Below, one piece after another: positions 1 through 10,477 of a stretch of DNA of 64,000 nt (position 1 is its first letter; every line of letters begins with the position of its first letter). A model generated the notes under the pieces. It was not told the DNA's origin and made no database searches. It saw only the letters and a program-made list of their open reading frames with translations. The position numbers were made by a program, and so were the translations under genes. Origin of the DNA: Cavia porcellus (Eukaryota > Chordata > Mammalia > Rodentia > Caviidae); assembly GCF_034190915.1 (NCBI RefSeq), contig NW_026947484.1, positions 211,804,657-211,868,656 of the forward strand. Direction: 5' to 3'.

Positions 1-1
1 C

Positions 2-824
2 TCTATTGAAAGCTGGCATAACAGCTTGAAAGAAACTAAGGATAGGTTATCTGAACTGGAGGGCAGATTTGTAATGTAGGAGCATGAAATGAAAAACTTC
101 TTAAAAATAACAAGGAAACAAACAGCAATAATACAAAGGCTAGAAGATGATAAGAGGATCTATAACTTAAGAATTAAGAACGTAAAGGAAGAAGTAGGGA
201 CACAAACAGATGAACTACAAAGGCTATTCACAGAAATAATCCAGGAGAATTTCCCTAATTTAGCAAAAGGTAAAGATACTCAGATGTATGAGGCATACAG
301 GACTCCAGCCACCTACAACCCAAACAGAGCTACACCCAAGCATATAATAATCAAAATTCCAGAAATCCAATATAAGAACAGAATATTAAAAGCCATCAGA
401 GACAAGAAACAGATCACTTACAAGAGAATACCCATCAGAATTACAGCAGACTTCTTGGCACAAACCATCAAATCATGAAGAGCATGGGGGGAAATAATTC
501 AAGCTTTGAAAGATAATAACCTCCAGCCAAGATTGATATATCCTACACAACTGTCCTTAGAAATTAATGGAGAAACAAGGTGCTTCCAGGATAAAAAGGA
601 ACTAGGGGAATTTGCAACCACGAATTCAACTCTACAGAGAATATTGCAGGACACTCTCTTTTTTTTTGTCTTTTTCCTTTTCTTTGGTACTGGAGATCGA
701 ACTCATGACTGCCTGCTTGCAAGACAGGCGCTTATGCCACTGAGCTAATATCCCCAGCCCCTAGGACATTCTAAAAAAGAAAAATACCAAGATTTCACAA
801 ACAGTGGCAGAGAGGCCACAATGA
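2..824 (+). pseudogene. HAL1 ORF1 remnant, copy A
   Basis: The frame encodes the middle and C-terminal part of an L1-type ORF1 protein, an RNA-binding nucleic-acid chaperone. Seen: the end of a coiled coil, then an RRM-like segment with motifs NLRIKN, ENFPNLAKG and EAYRTP, then a C-terminal domain with ITYKRIPIRITADF and, further on, LQPRLIYPTQLS. The reading is broken by TAG at 77-79 (copy B has TGG), by TGA at 476-478 (also present in copy B), and by the ID SINE at 658-762. Without the SINE the original end would be the TGA at 822-824. No intact product can be made from this copy. Confidence 0.82.
658..762 (-). mobile_element. ID-like SINE nested in HAL1 copy A
   Basis: Antisense tRNA-derived SINE. 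Box A and box B equivalents are visible on the minus strand, and the tail carries a T-rich stretch with gtctttttcc. Target duplications aggacactct (648-657) and aggacattct (763-772) flank it. Copy B has the uninterrupted site. Confidence 0.9.
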
Positions 825-1617
825 ATGGAGCAGAAAGCAAAATGAAGAAGACAAACTGACAACTAATGACAGAAAAAGAGCTCAACAGAAATGAGACAGA
901 GAAGGTTGGATGGTAAGAACAGATATTTTGGAGAAAACAAGACATCATAATAGCTAGTGCTGATTTAATATCATCTTGTTTTGAAGTTTCATCAAACTTT
1001 TATTCTTCTGTCTCCATTGGTCTTAACATGTTGAATCTTATTGGATTTTATTATATGTGATAATATAAACAAAAACTTTTATAGACAAGGAGATTATACA
1101 GAAACCATTGTTCATTTTCTGTTAGTTGGTTCTAAATACCTTGTAATCCTGTCATTCTCTTGAATGGTTTTACACTGTCTTGATATGTTTGATGCTACAG
1201 TATATGAAGTTAAACTCAAAGATTTCAAGGAAAGAGACACTGTGGTAACTACTTTTATGTCGGGATATTTTGTAGTGAAACATTATTTTGTTTAAATGGT
1301 TATGTTCTGACCTGTGCTATTTTGTTGTTATGTACTCTTTTATCTCAATCTCCTTTTTTAATTATTTACTTTTTTATTTTTATCTTTTTAATTAAGGGAA
1401 AAAATAAATAAAAAATAGCAGGATATATTATAGTAACCCACTTTGATTTCCTATTAACTTGATTTGAAACCCTGTATTGCTCTCACCATCTTGTTTTGAC
1501 TGATTTTCCTCTATTCTGTTTTGCTTGATAGTATCAAGTTCTAGAGTATAGGCAAAAACTGTGAAGACAATAAGATTCACTATGATGCCCATTCTGGTTT
1601 GACTATTATCTTCTTTT

Positions 1618-1727
1618 TTTATTTTTATTTTTTTGTCTTTTTCCTTTTTATTGGTACCAGGGATCAAACTTACGACTGCCTGCTTGCAAGGCAGGAGCTA
1701 ATGCCGCTGAGCTAAATCCCCAGCCCC
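1618..1727 (-). mobile_element. ID-like SINE nested in HAL1 copy A tail
   Basis: Antisense ID-like SINE with perfect 17-bp target duplications gactattatcttctttt at 1601-1617 and 1728-1744. The empty site is seen in copy B near 40190. Confidence 0.92.
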
Positions 1728-2338
1728 GACTATTATCTTCTTTTGAAGTCCTGTAATGTCTCCAATGTTTTGGTTTTATTGGTTTTGTTCTTTACTGTTT
1801 TGTTCAATTTTATTATAACTGATGATATAGGCAATTCTTTTTAAGATAGCAAGAGGCATTATGGTAACCATTGTTGATCACCTTGTATTCTGTTTTTACT
1901 TTATACATTATGTCCATCCTTTTGATTTGACTGACTCTGTTTTGTTATGTCACATTTGGTTTTATTCCCTTCAAAAAAAAAGTAATAAGAACTGTGGGAA
2001 TAATAAAACCCAAAATGTGTAATTGTCATTGTACAAAATAGAGGAAAAGAAAGTGCTCTAAAGGCTATAACTGCATGTATATTTAAGTGTATAAGATAGA
2101 TAACCATATTACTGAGTTTTGTTGGGTCATTGAACAGAATTGTTTGCAGTCTCATTGTTTGAATGTCCACTTTATATGCTTTAATTTTGTAACTTGAACA
2201 ACTATTTCTAAGATGACAATATGTAATCTATTAACTAGTGATTTTCTACTGTTTATTTTTTCTGAAATTCTGTATAACTTGTACCCTTTTTCTGTTTTTT
2301 TTTCTTTTTCTCCTTAAATAAAATTTTTTAAAAATTTT

Positions 2339-2732
2339 TAAAAATGCAAACAGTTTACCTTGGCTTGAAGCTGAGGCCTGCTGTCCCCTCCGCGGTAGCT
2401 TCCCAAGGGTGGGCTTTGTAGGAGTTTATAGGTGCAAAGCTCAGGGCCTGAGCCCAGTGTACAGGCTGTCTTTCAGACTCTTAGAAATTTTTTCTTATTT
2501 TTTTCCCTGGATTAAAAAAAAAACAAGCTTGAATAACTTTTGTGCCCTGAAGCTACATTTTTAAAAAGAAAGTATACTTTTAATACCACAGTTTTCCTTT
2601 CCCTTTTTTACTTTTTTAAATAAAATTCTACCTCAGGATGGCCCAGCCAGGAGCCAAGCCACAAGTCCTGTCTTCTTTGGACCCTCCAGTGTGTTGTCAT
2701 CTGGTCATCGCAGGGCTGATGCTGCAAGGTCC
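2339..2732. other. Unassigned sequence
   Basis: Mixed AT-rich and unique sequence between the HAL1 tail and the LTR. I recognise no gene or repeat here. Confidence 0.5.
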
Positions 2733-3323
2733 TGTTATGATAGACAGATAAGTTAGGGAGAAATATTCTAAGCGGCCAGCCCAGGGCTGGGCCTTCACGG
2801 GAGTCAGTGCAGAAGACAGAACACCAGGCCTCAAGTTAACACAGAATGCCCAGGCCTGCATGTCTCCCCGGGGAAAAGCAATATATTATAATTGGTATCA
2901 TCTCGTCCAGTGAAGTCTAGACAGACATCAGTCAGCCACCCAGCTAGGTGGCCAGGACCTCCTGATACATCTCTTCCAAAAAAGCCCTTGTGCTTTCCAT
3001 GCATCCTTGCTATGTGACCTGCTGTCCCATTGGATCAACATTACCTAATCGGCTCTACTTGTAATCTGATTGGTTGATCATAGTTTTGACCCACCTCATG
3101 ATTCTGTAACCCACCTCATGATTTTTGCTCTATAAAGCTTCCTCTGGAAAGTGGGAACCTCAGTAACCCACTTGGCCCCCCTCCTGTCTCTCTCAGGAAC
3201 TGTGTCTCTCAATAAAATTTCCTATTCTTAACCTCCGCTGTTCTTTAGAATTAATGCTTTGATTTGGGGGATGTCTTATCTGACATCTCGAAGGTTGGGA
3301 GTTGTAATATTTCCCCTGTATCA
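2733..3323 (+). mobile_element. Probable solo LTR of an endogenous retrovirus
   Basis: The segment can be read from TG (2733) to CA (3323). It has a TATA box (tataaa, 3131-3136), a polyadenylation signal (aataaa, 3211-3216) about 80 bp later, and CCAAT-type motifs upstream, which is the layout of a gammaretrovirus-like LTR. No internal gag/pol sequence flanks it. The exact ends are uncertain because I see no clean target duplication. Confidence 0.6.
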
Positions 3324-3582
3324 CTGGGAGGTTCTGTGTCACTGTCAGGGAGTGGCTGAAAGCACACACAATTGACTTGATAGAAGGAGCTCTGAGGTGT
3401 GTACACTGAACTAGAGAAAGTTTCTCTATAAGCTCCTGGCCTCTGCCCAGCAAATGTACTCTTCAGACCCTGGTTTTCCTGGCTTTGCTATGGTAGATGG
3501 TGGTGAGAACCCAGAGGCAATTACTTATCTGCAAGTCAAAGGGCAGTTTTTAGATGAAAAGCGCAGTAAAAAGTGTTTTTCA

Positions 3583-3756
3583 GCCAGGTTGCGTACAACA
3601 CCTGTGTAACTCCCAGGAGGCTGAGGCAGGAGGATTATAAGCTCAAATCTAGCCTGGCCACCACCTTAGTGACTTACTCCTGGCTCAAAGTAAAAAATAT
3701 AAGGGATGGGAATGTTGCTCAGTGGAAAGGCAGGGCTCACTCCCCAGTAACACACA

Positions 3757-3770
<14 letters not shown>
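3583..3770 (+). mobile_element. B1+ID composite SINE (B4-like)
   Basis: A B1 half (gaggctgaggcaggagga) is followed by an ID-like half (ttgctcagtgg), and the element runs into the CA repeat as its tail. Confidence 0.6.
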
Positions 3771-3790
<20 letters not shown>

Positions 3791-3808
3791 ACACACACAC
3801 ACACACAT
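3751..3808 (+). repeat. (CA)n microsatellite
   Basis: A CA repeat interrupted by one TACA step. It probably grew from the A-rich tail of the preceding SINE. Confidence 0.95.
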
Positions 3809-4032
3809 CTTCTTCCTACTTCTTAGAACAGAACTATACATTCCCTTCCAGCAACTTCCCAAGGAGACCAGTGCCTTCCCAGCCCCAAGGCAGATGTGGC
3901 CAGGTGCTGCAGCTTGGAAAGGAGAAACAGAGGGCTGCAGTGACTTCAGGCACAGGCAGCTGTGAGCCGGTGAACTTGAACTGAACAGGAAAATAAAACA
4001 ACCGTTTCGGACTATTGAGGAAGAAAAGTTAT

Positions 4033-4733
4033 TGCAATTCTAATGAGTTAATTGCAATCGACCACTTGCAGTGCAACCCACAGTGAGAATACAGACACCA
4101 AGACATGTCTGTAGCCACGGGGAGCTAAGGGAATCCTAGATGCAGCTGGGGTGGTGGCTCACCAGAACAAAGGCCTCAACCCTGGGATAAACCAGGGTTT
4201 CATTCATTCATGAAGGGAGTGGCTCAAGGATGAGTGGCCCTGAGTGTGGCAGGAAATACGTGAGTGCCATGAGCTGGCTCTGTAGGAGGCCTGAAATCAC
4301 CTCTGCAATATGCAGAGAGGAGGATATGGGGAAGGAGTAATCTGCATAACACAGTCAAGGTAGCATCTAATGTTTTGGAGTCAGGGCTTCAGCTGTGATG
4401 TATAATTTTTTATGCCCTGAGAGGTCATAGCCTCTTATCTCAAGGCTCGATCCCAGATGATGGCATGGGGTGTGGCCCTCCATCCTACCTGGCTCATGCA
4501 TGCTTTTTTGGGGAGTTACACAGTGGGACAGCACTGTTGCCTCACTTCAGAGACTAACACCAGCACCTCAGCTAGCCTGAGGTGCATTGCTTCAAGCCAA
4601 TTGAAGGGATAAGGAACAATCCTAGCCAGCTCTGTACACATCAATACACAGAAGTAGGGCCAGGTTTAGCCAAGATGGAGAAAATTGCTCTTCTCTCAAG
4701 GAGAGTCGTCCAGGTGGCCCTCCATAGCTAACA
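4033..4733 (-). mobile_element. Unnamed LTR family, copy 1
   Basis: About 700 bp, homologous along its length to 42808-43462. Shared blocks include gccagctctgtaca, aagccaattga and ggcaggaaata. Read on the minus strand it can be taken from TG to CA, like an LTR. I cannot name the family. No target duplication is evident for this copy. Confidence 0.6.
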
Positions 4734-4911
4734 TCCACCAAGCACCACAATGCCATACACCCTCTGACACACCCTATCTCTGACCTTTGCCTTCGTGTCC
4801 CTGCCATAAATGCAGGAGCCAAGGTCACAGAGAACTAGAAAGCGCCGGCTCTGGTGCTTAAACCCTTGCAGCCTGTTCCAGCCTGTTCCTTTATTCCCCT
4901 ACTTATTTTCT

Positions 4912-5025
4912 TATTCCAGAGATGGAGGTCTCACTGTGTACCCAGGCAGACCTGGAACTCCTGGGCTCGAGAGACCCTCCCACCTCAGCCTGCCAAGTAG
5001 GTGGGACCCCAGGCATGGGCTGTTG
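4912..5025 (-). mobile_element. Old B1/7SL-derived SINE
   Basis: Antisense 7SL-like sequence: gatggaggtctcactgtgt, then cacctcagcctgccaagtagg. Confidence 0.55.
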
Positions 5026-5264
5026 AAGGAGGACCAAAGGGTCTGACCTGCTGAGAATGCAGTTCTAGCGAGGGTGAGAACAACAAGGGCAGACGGTTGC
5101 TGGCTGGCAGAGGCTTCCTGCTTGTCCTACTCCAGATAATCTGATGACTCATAGACCAACGAGTTCCCCCTCAGATTGGGTATTTGCCCTTTTAAAATGT
5201 CAAGTAAAAGCATTTATTTATTTTTCAAATTTTTATTTATTATTATTATGGTTTTTTAAAAATT

Positions 5265-5388
5265 TGTTTTGTTTTTTTGGAAACAGTCTTGCTAGGTAGC
5301 CCAGGCTAGCCTTGAACTCAAAGCAGTCCTCCTGCCTCAGCCTCCCAAGTGCTAAGATTATAGACATGCATCACCATGCCTGGCTATA
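5265..5388 (-). mobile_element. B1 SINE
   Basis: Antisense B1 with a T-rich start, the agcccaggctagccttgaac block and a cctcagcctcccaagtgc end. Confidence 0.85.
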
Positions 5389-5639
5389 TTTTTTAAATGT
5401 TTTTTAAAAATTGAAGAATCTTTTAACAACATCATCATTTCATAAAGTCAGTGTAAATCAGCCTCAGAAGGATGCACCGTCACAGGACAATCTTGTAAGT
5501 CAGGCAGCCCTCTGTTGGTAAGAGCCTCTTTCCACTGTCCTAATTTCCCTCATCTCACAGAGGGCTGGTGACAGTATCCTCATGGGTGGCACCTGTTTAA
5601 GGACCCCTCTCGAAGGACCACACTGGTGCCTCATTTTCC

Positions 5640-5726
5640 CGTTGTTTTGGGGTGCTGGGAATGGAACCAGGGACTTGTACACACTAGGCAAGTGCTCTGC
5701 CACCGTGCCACACCATCTGACAGATG
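5640..5726 (-). mobile_element. Old ID-like SINE
   Basis: Antisense ID body: ggtgctgggaatggaacc, then aggcaagtgctctgccacc. Confidence 0.65.
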
Positions 5727-7700
5727 TGGGGGAGGCACTCTGAGTAGGGAGGATGGGGAGGGCAGTGAGGCCATCTGTCCCTGGAGGGGAACAGAGAGTG
5801 GCTGGGAGCCGCACCGACTGTGGCTCCCACTGTTCTCAGGAGCCAGGCAGCCACACTCCTGGCGAGAGCCCCTCGTGCCTACTGGCTTGTCTCCTCCACT
5901 GCTCTGGTGATTTCTGTACACAGCCACACTGGCCCAGAGACACTGCCTCAGGACCTGTGAGCACAGTGTCTCTGCTTCTAGGAACACTGGCTCATTATTT
6001 GGTGACTTCCCTGACTCTGGTCTGCTAGCGGGAGGGCGTACAGCTCAGGGCTGCATGTACCCAGGTCCACAAGCAGTGGGCATGCAGAACTTCCCCGTGC
6101 ACATGGGGTCCAGGGTCAGCACCTCGGGCAGCAGATGCATGTGAGGCCCATAGGAGCATCAAGGAGCACGCCTTGTCCTGTCCTGGGCGAACACAGCGTG
6201 GGAGCCTTTCCCTCAGATCTTTGTTACATTCCCCTTGGCCACTGAGGGGCAGTGTTGCTCCACCAGGAAGAAGCTGGGGTTCCAGTGCCAGCAGTGTGCG
6301 AGTCCCTTTGAATACGCTCTTTGATTGCACAAGAGATGGATGATGAACCCTATTTTAAAGGTGAAGTAGAGAGGATCGAGCGTGAGAGAAGTTCTCAGTC
6401 TTGAACCTTGTAAATGTCAAGCCCGAATACAGACGTGGGTCAGCCTGTACCCAGCCCCTGCATCTGCTCGCTCTCAGCACCCAGGCCTATCTCCGGGCTC
6501 CCCCTAGCAGCTGCCTGCTGTGCTGTGCCCCCTTCTTTCCCCTCTTCAGTATGGGTCGAACTAGGGGTCTCGTTGATGGTAGCCAAGCTCTCCACCGCTG
6601 GGCTACAGCTCCAGCCCTTCAGAAATTTTTATTTTGACTTTGTGGAGATGAGAAAGGGATCTGAGAGTGGGGGAGGACCAAGGGGATGAAGATAACGTAT
6701 GAATCTGTACCAATTCCCCGCCATGCATGTATGTATTATAGATCTCAGGTGTATAAAGAAAATACAGTTAAAATGCCCAACAACAGAGAAACAGCTGCAT
6801 AGAGGCTACGTCTCTTGGCGTCCCTCCCCTGACCCCTGGAAAGTCCAGTACCACCTACAAATATGGTGGGGGGTGGCCACGGTCCATACGGTGCAGTCCG
6901 CTGGGTCCTCAGCAAATGCCAGCAGAGGTGCTGGACTTGCCTGAGTGGATGCTGATGAAGGCTTTTTCTATGCTGCCTTCACTCTGCAAGCCCTGAGGTG
7001 ACCGAGCACCTCCTAAGCTCCTAGATGCTAACCTCCCTGAGGACAGGGACAAGACTATGACCCTCTGGACATGCCCTCTGTCCAACCCAGCTCTGTGTCT
7101 TCCATGGCATCTCTAGGAAGATTAACTGGTCTGTTGTGAGAAGTGGCAGGCACAAGCAGGTCACCTCAGGCCACCGTCATTTGAAATAGAGGCAGCATTG
7201 TCTCCGGTGGCTGTTGTAGCCCCAAGGAGGACCGTGAGGTGCTTGTCCCTTCCAGGTTCTTTCACCTGACCGAGACAAGGAAGCCACCAGTCATGCATGG
7301 AGGGGCTGGGTCTGAGGGCTCCACTCTTGGGGTGACAATGGTGAAGAATCTGGAGAACCCACTCCTGGAGTTCTCAGAGTGGGCTTGGCCCACTGTCTTC
7401 TCCTGGTTTTCTTTTTTGACATCTGAAGAGATGTAAATGACCTGTATGCAAAATCTATGAGGTCTTGCCTGGTCCCAGAAACTCTCCCAACAGGACAACT
7501 GGGATCTAGAACTCAGCCTCTTCCAGGAAGGGGAAGTTAAGAAATGGGGATCCCACCCTCTGCCTGCACTGTTGTGGCCCCAGCCCCGCCTCTCTCTCCC
7601 CTTCAATTCCGGGTCTCCCATCCATTGCTACGTGAAGCCTGCTTGCTCTGGGTTTGCATGGTAGGTAAATTTTCTAATCGTACGGATTTGCCTACTCCCA
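5727..7700. other. Mostly unique sequence, no recognised gene
   Basis: Apart from an ID relic near 6545-6620, I see no exon, RNA gene or clear repeat. Reading frames of 60-120 residues occur on both strands without a recognisable domain and look like chance frames. Confidence 0.5.
6545..6622 (-). mobile_element. Old ID-like SINE
   Basis: Antisense ID body ending in the diagnostic tgggctacagctccagccc. Confidence 0.65.
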
Positions 7701-7920
7701 CTCCATGACCAAAGAACCTGGCTGTTGTTTGTGTCCCTATGTGTGCTCTCAAAAAGCTGAAGTCTTCAGATGCCCCTTACACATTCTGAGCCTGGTATGC
7801 ACAGGTTATCTTCACACTCAGCCAAGCAGCATGTTCCACATTATACGGCATTCAGAGAATCGGGGAGGTCTTGTTCAAAACTACAGGGAAAGCATTGCTA
7901 TTATTCCCATAAGGACTCTC

Positions 7921-8033
7921 AGCTGGGCACTGTGGGGCATGCCTATAATCCTAACCTGGACTACATTGTGAAAAGCTGTCTGAACAAAACCAAAAATAAC
8001 AAGAAGAAGAAGGAGGAGGAGAAGGAGAAGTTC
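7921..8033 (+). mobile_element. Truncated B1 SINE with purine-rich tail
   Basis: B1 head (gctgggcactgtggggcatg) with an internal deletion. The tail has decayed to an AAG/GGA-rich purine run. Confidence 0.65.
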
Positions 8034-8086
8034 TGTATTCAGCTATAGAATTGCCCTCAAGCTTTATGATATTACAAGTTTATTTA

Positions 8087-8174
8087 AGTGCCAGGATATA
8101 GTTCAGTAGTACAGGTCCTGCCTGGCAAGGATAAAGTCCTTAGTTCAATTCCTGGTACCAAAAAAATTTTTTTT
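8087..8174 (+). mobile_element. Old ID-like SINE
   Basis: Sense ID-like body flanked by perfect target duplications aagtttattta (8076-8086 and 8175-8185). Confidence 0.8.
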
Positions 8175-8237
8175 AAGTTTATTTAATAAAAAGACACCCA
8201 GATATATGAGGAAAGGAAGATGTGATTCAAATTTTTA

Positions 8238-8342
8238 ATTTTTTTTTTGTCTTTTTCATTTTTATCGGTACCAGGGATTGAACTCATGACCACACACTTG
8301 CAAGGTAGGCGCTTTTGCTGCTGAGCTAAATCCCCAGCCCCC
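8238..8342 (-). mobile_element. ID-like SINE
   Basis: Antisense ID with the gtctttttc tail signature. Perfect 14-bp target duplications gattcaaattttta occur at 8224-8237 and 8343-8356. Confidence 0.92.
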
Positions 8343-8489
8343 GATTCAAATTTTTACTAGAACTAAAATTGAAATGAGACAAGGGCCTTTCCAGAGAGAA
8401 AAATAGTAGAAACTGCATTTATTGCATACTTCTCTATGTTGGCATTCTCTGTATATTTTTGTTTAATTTGAGGGATGACCGCAGCCCCT

Positions 8490-8600
8490 TCCCAACTATG
8501 TCACTGAGTGGGCTGTAGCTCTTCACCCTTATTTGACAGACAGGAAGGTGAGGCTTGAAGGGAGTTTCCCAAATCCAGCTCCTCTGACTCAGTGTGTGGT
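8490..8600 (-). repeat. MIR relic
   Basis: Contains an antisense MIR-like core (gacagacaggaaggtgaggc) followed by a decayed segment. Weak match by eye. Confidence 0.4.
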
Positions 8601-8818
8601 TTGCATTGCTTGGGGCGCTGGGGAGGCAGCAGAGATGCTGTGAGGAGAGCACGGGAGCAGGGATCAGGGAAGACACTGGGGTGCACACAAAGGATGGGAG
8701 GGACAGAGCTTCCTGAATGCTCAGATACTGTCCCCTGTAAGACTTGTAACTGTGGGGCTTCTGATACCATTTCATTTTCGATTCGCAGCCACATTGATGG
8801 AGCAGCCCTCGCCGCTGT

Positions 8819-8830
8819 GGCGCATGCGCA
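8819..8830. promoter_or_regulatory. NRF1-like motif
   Basis: The core GCGCATGCGC (8820-8829) matches the NRF1 consensus core and sits in a small CpG-containing patch (about 8808-8865). No gene can be seen next to it, so function is unproven. Confidence 0.4.
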
Positions 8831-8865
8831 TGGCGCCGTGAGAGAGCATCTTGGTGCAGACGGCG

Positions 8866-9930
8866 CTAGCTCTGGCCTCCTTTTGTTCCCTGGGCCTTCG
8901 GTTCACAGCTCTCCCTGCTGTTCAGGGCAAAGTAAGGGCCAGTGCTTTCTTTACTTGTTAGATTTCATTAAAGAGGAGTTCCTTTCAGGCCAGGCATAAT
9001 CCCTCAATTGCTTAAGCAATCCCTACATTGCTTAAGATCTGCCGCTGGGGGCCCACTGCAAGCCTGCATTCACGGGGTACATACTCGAACAAGGCAGAGG
9101 CCCAAGGTCAGCTGGTCACCTCACCAACATGCGCATGTCCATGAGGCTTGGCGCTGACCCCCACTTGTGTAGGCATTCGATGGAGGAAGGTGTCCTCCAG
9201 AGGCCAAGTGTCTGGCCTGGGCCACACGAGCACCAGGACCAATGCCCACTCTTCTGATTTCCAGCCTGGTCATTCTCCCCTGGCTCACTCACAGCTCTCC
9301 TGCCATTTTTCTCTCCTAAAGGCCCAGACAACAGAGTGGAAAAAACAGCCAGGATGTGGGCAGGAAGCCATCAGGTCATGTGTGCGGGATCCAGGGGCTT
9401 GACTACCATCCAAAGATAAGCAGGGAACAGCTGGCCTCTGGGCACAGAAGGCAGGACAGGACCCTTGGAGAGAGCAGGTGTGGAGCACATCAGGTGGGAA
9501 CGTGCGTTTTCTGGGCCCTGAGGTCTCAGTCTGGCCTGGCCGCTGGTGCCCCAGTAGCTTCTAAGGGCTCTGAACCACTGGCACCAGGCCCTGCTCTGGA
9601 GCTCAGGGGTAGCTGGACTATGGCCCAGAGCAGCTGAGCCCCTCAGATGGTCCTTGTGAGCAGCCAGGTGACCCCCAGGGGACAGGAACACTGACCTGTT
9701 CCCCTTTCCTCTCATACAGAAGCACTGTGCATGCAGAAGGTCCACGTGTGAATATGCCAAGTACAAAGATGTGAGAGTGATCACACCATGTACAGGAGGA
9801 TCACAGCCACTGAAAATCAGGTTGAAGAATACATCATAAAATGGGATCAGGTCGATTCTTTCTTTGTCTGTACAAGTAATACAAAGCCACATTTGTAAAG
9901 GAAAAAAAAATAAAAATTCAAACATCAAGA
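8866..9930. other. Unique sequence, no recognised gene
   Basis: I see only a short B1 scrap near 8990-9050. A 185-residue minus-strand frame at 9371-9928 shows no domain I recognise and is probably chance. Confidence 0.5.
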
Positions 9931-9932
9931 TA

Positions 9933-10105
9933 AGCTGGGCCTGGTATGCCTACCTGTAATTTAGGCCCTCTGGGAGGCTGAAGCAAGAAGATCAAAAGAT
10001 TGAACCTAGCCAGAACAATTTAGGGAGAATTTAAAAAAAAAAAAAAAAAAAAAAGGCTGCCATGTAGGTCCTGGGTTCTATGTCCAGTACAGGGGACAAA
10101 AAAAT
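9933..10105 (+). mobile_element. B1+ID composite SINE (B4-like)
   Basis: B1 head and body with an internal A-run at about 10031-10052, then a degraded ID end (ggtcctgggttctatgtcc). Confidence 0.65.
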
Positions 10106-10154
10106 AACATACTAATGCTCTTTATCTTTTGAGTGGCTGAGCTATGGGTACCAG

Positions 10155-10262
10155 TGTTTCTGGGGCAGACTGCCTGGGATTCTTGTAATTCACATGTAAT
10201 CAACCACTCTGCCTTGGTCTCCAGGTTTCTCAGGGATAATAATAGTACCAACTCATATCACA
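10155..10262 (+). repeat. MIR SINE
   Basis: Matches the MIR core in sense: gactgcctgggattc, then tttctcagggataataatag. Confidence 0.65.
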
Positions 10263-10477
10263 CAGCTAGTCAAGGAAAACTCTGAAATAGAAGCCCTCAG
10301 AAATGAAAAGAAAAAAGTTACTTGTAAAGCATACAAGAGAGTCAGATTTCAGGACTGTGCCTCCAAATATGAAAGCGTAGTAATAGCTCTGAAAACTGAC
10401 AAAACCTGCAAAATTACCAAGACCACTATCATAGTAATCTTGGCATTGAATGGTGGCCATCAAAAGATATGCCCATG

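Larger units (their letters stand above)
1..2338 (+). mobile_element. HAL1 half-LINE, copy A (5' end outside window)
   Basis: This is an L1-derived element that encodes only ORF1. Position 1 aligns to about 38572 of copy B. The ORF1 remnant (to about 824) passes straight into a long AT-rich 3' region ending near an AATAAA at about 2316-2321, with no ORF2 between. In a 120-base comparison (121-240 against 38692-38811) I count 6 differences, so the copies are young relatives. Two ID SINEs are nested in it (658-762, 1618-1727). From about 1083 to 1870 the 3' region repeats a degenerate unit of about 150 bp whose core resembles ggtaaccattgttgat. HAL1 is a known mammalian family thought to be moved by L1 ORF2p in trans. 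Confidence 0.85.

Noticed and set aside
3751..3808. Regularly spaced short repeats that could suggest a CRISPR array
   Set aside because: Simple CA repeat in vertebrate-type DNA; no repeat-spacer structure anywhere in the window.
9371..9928. 185-residue minus-strand frame
   Set aside because: Composition and lack of any family motif suggest a chance frame; it starts next to a SINE tail.
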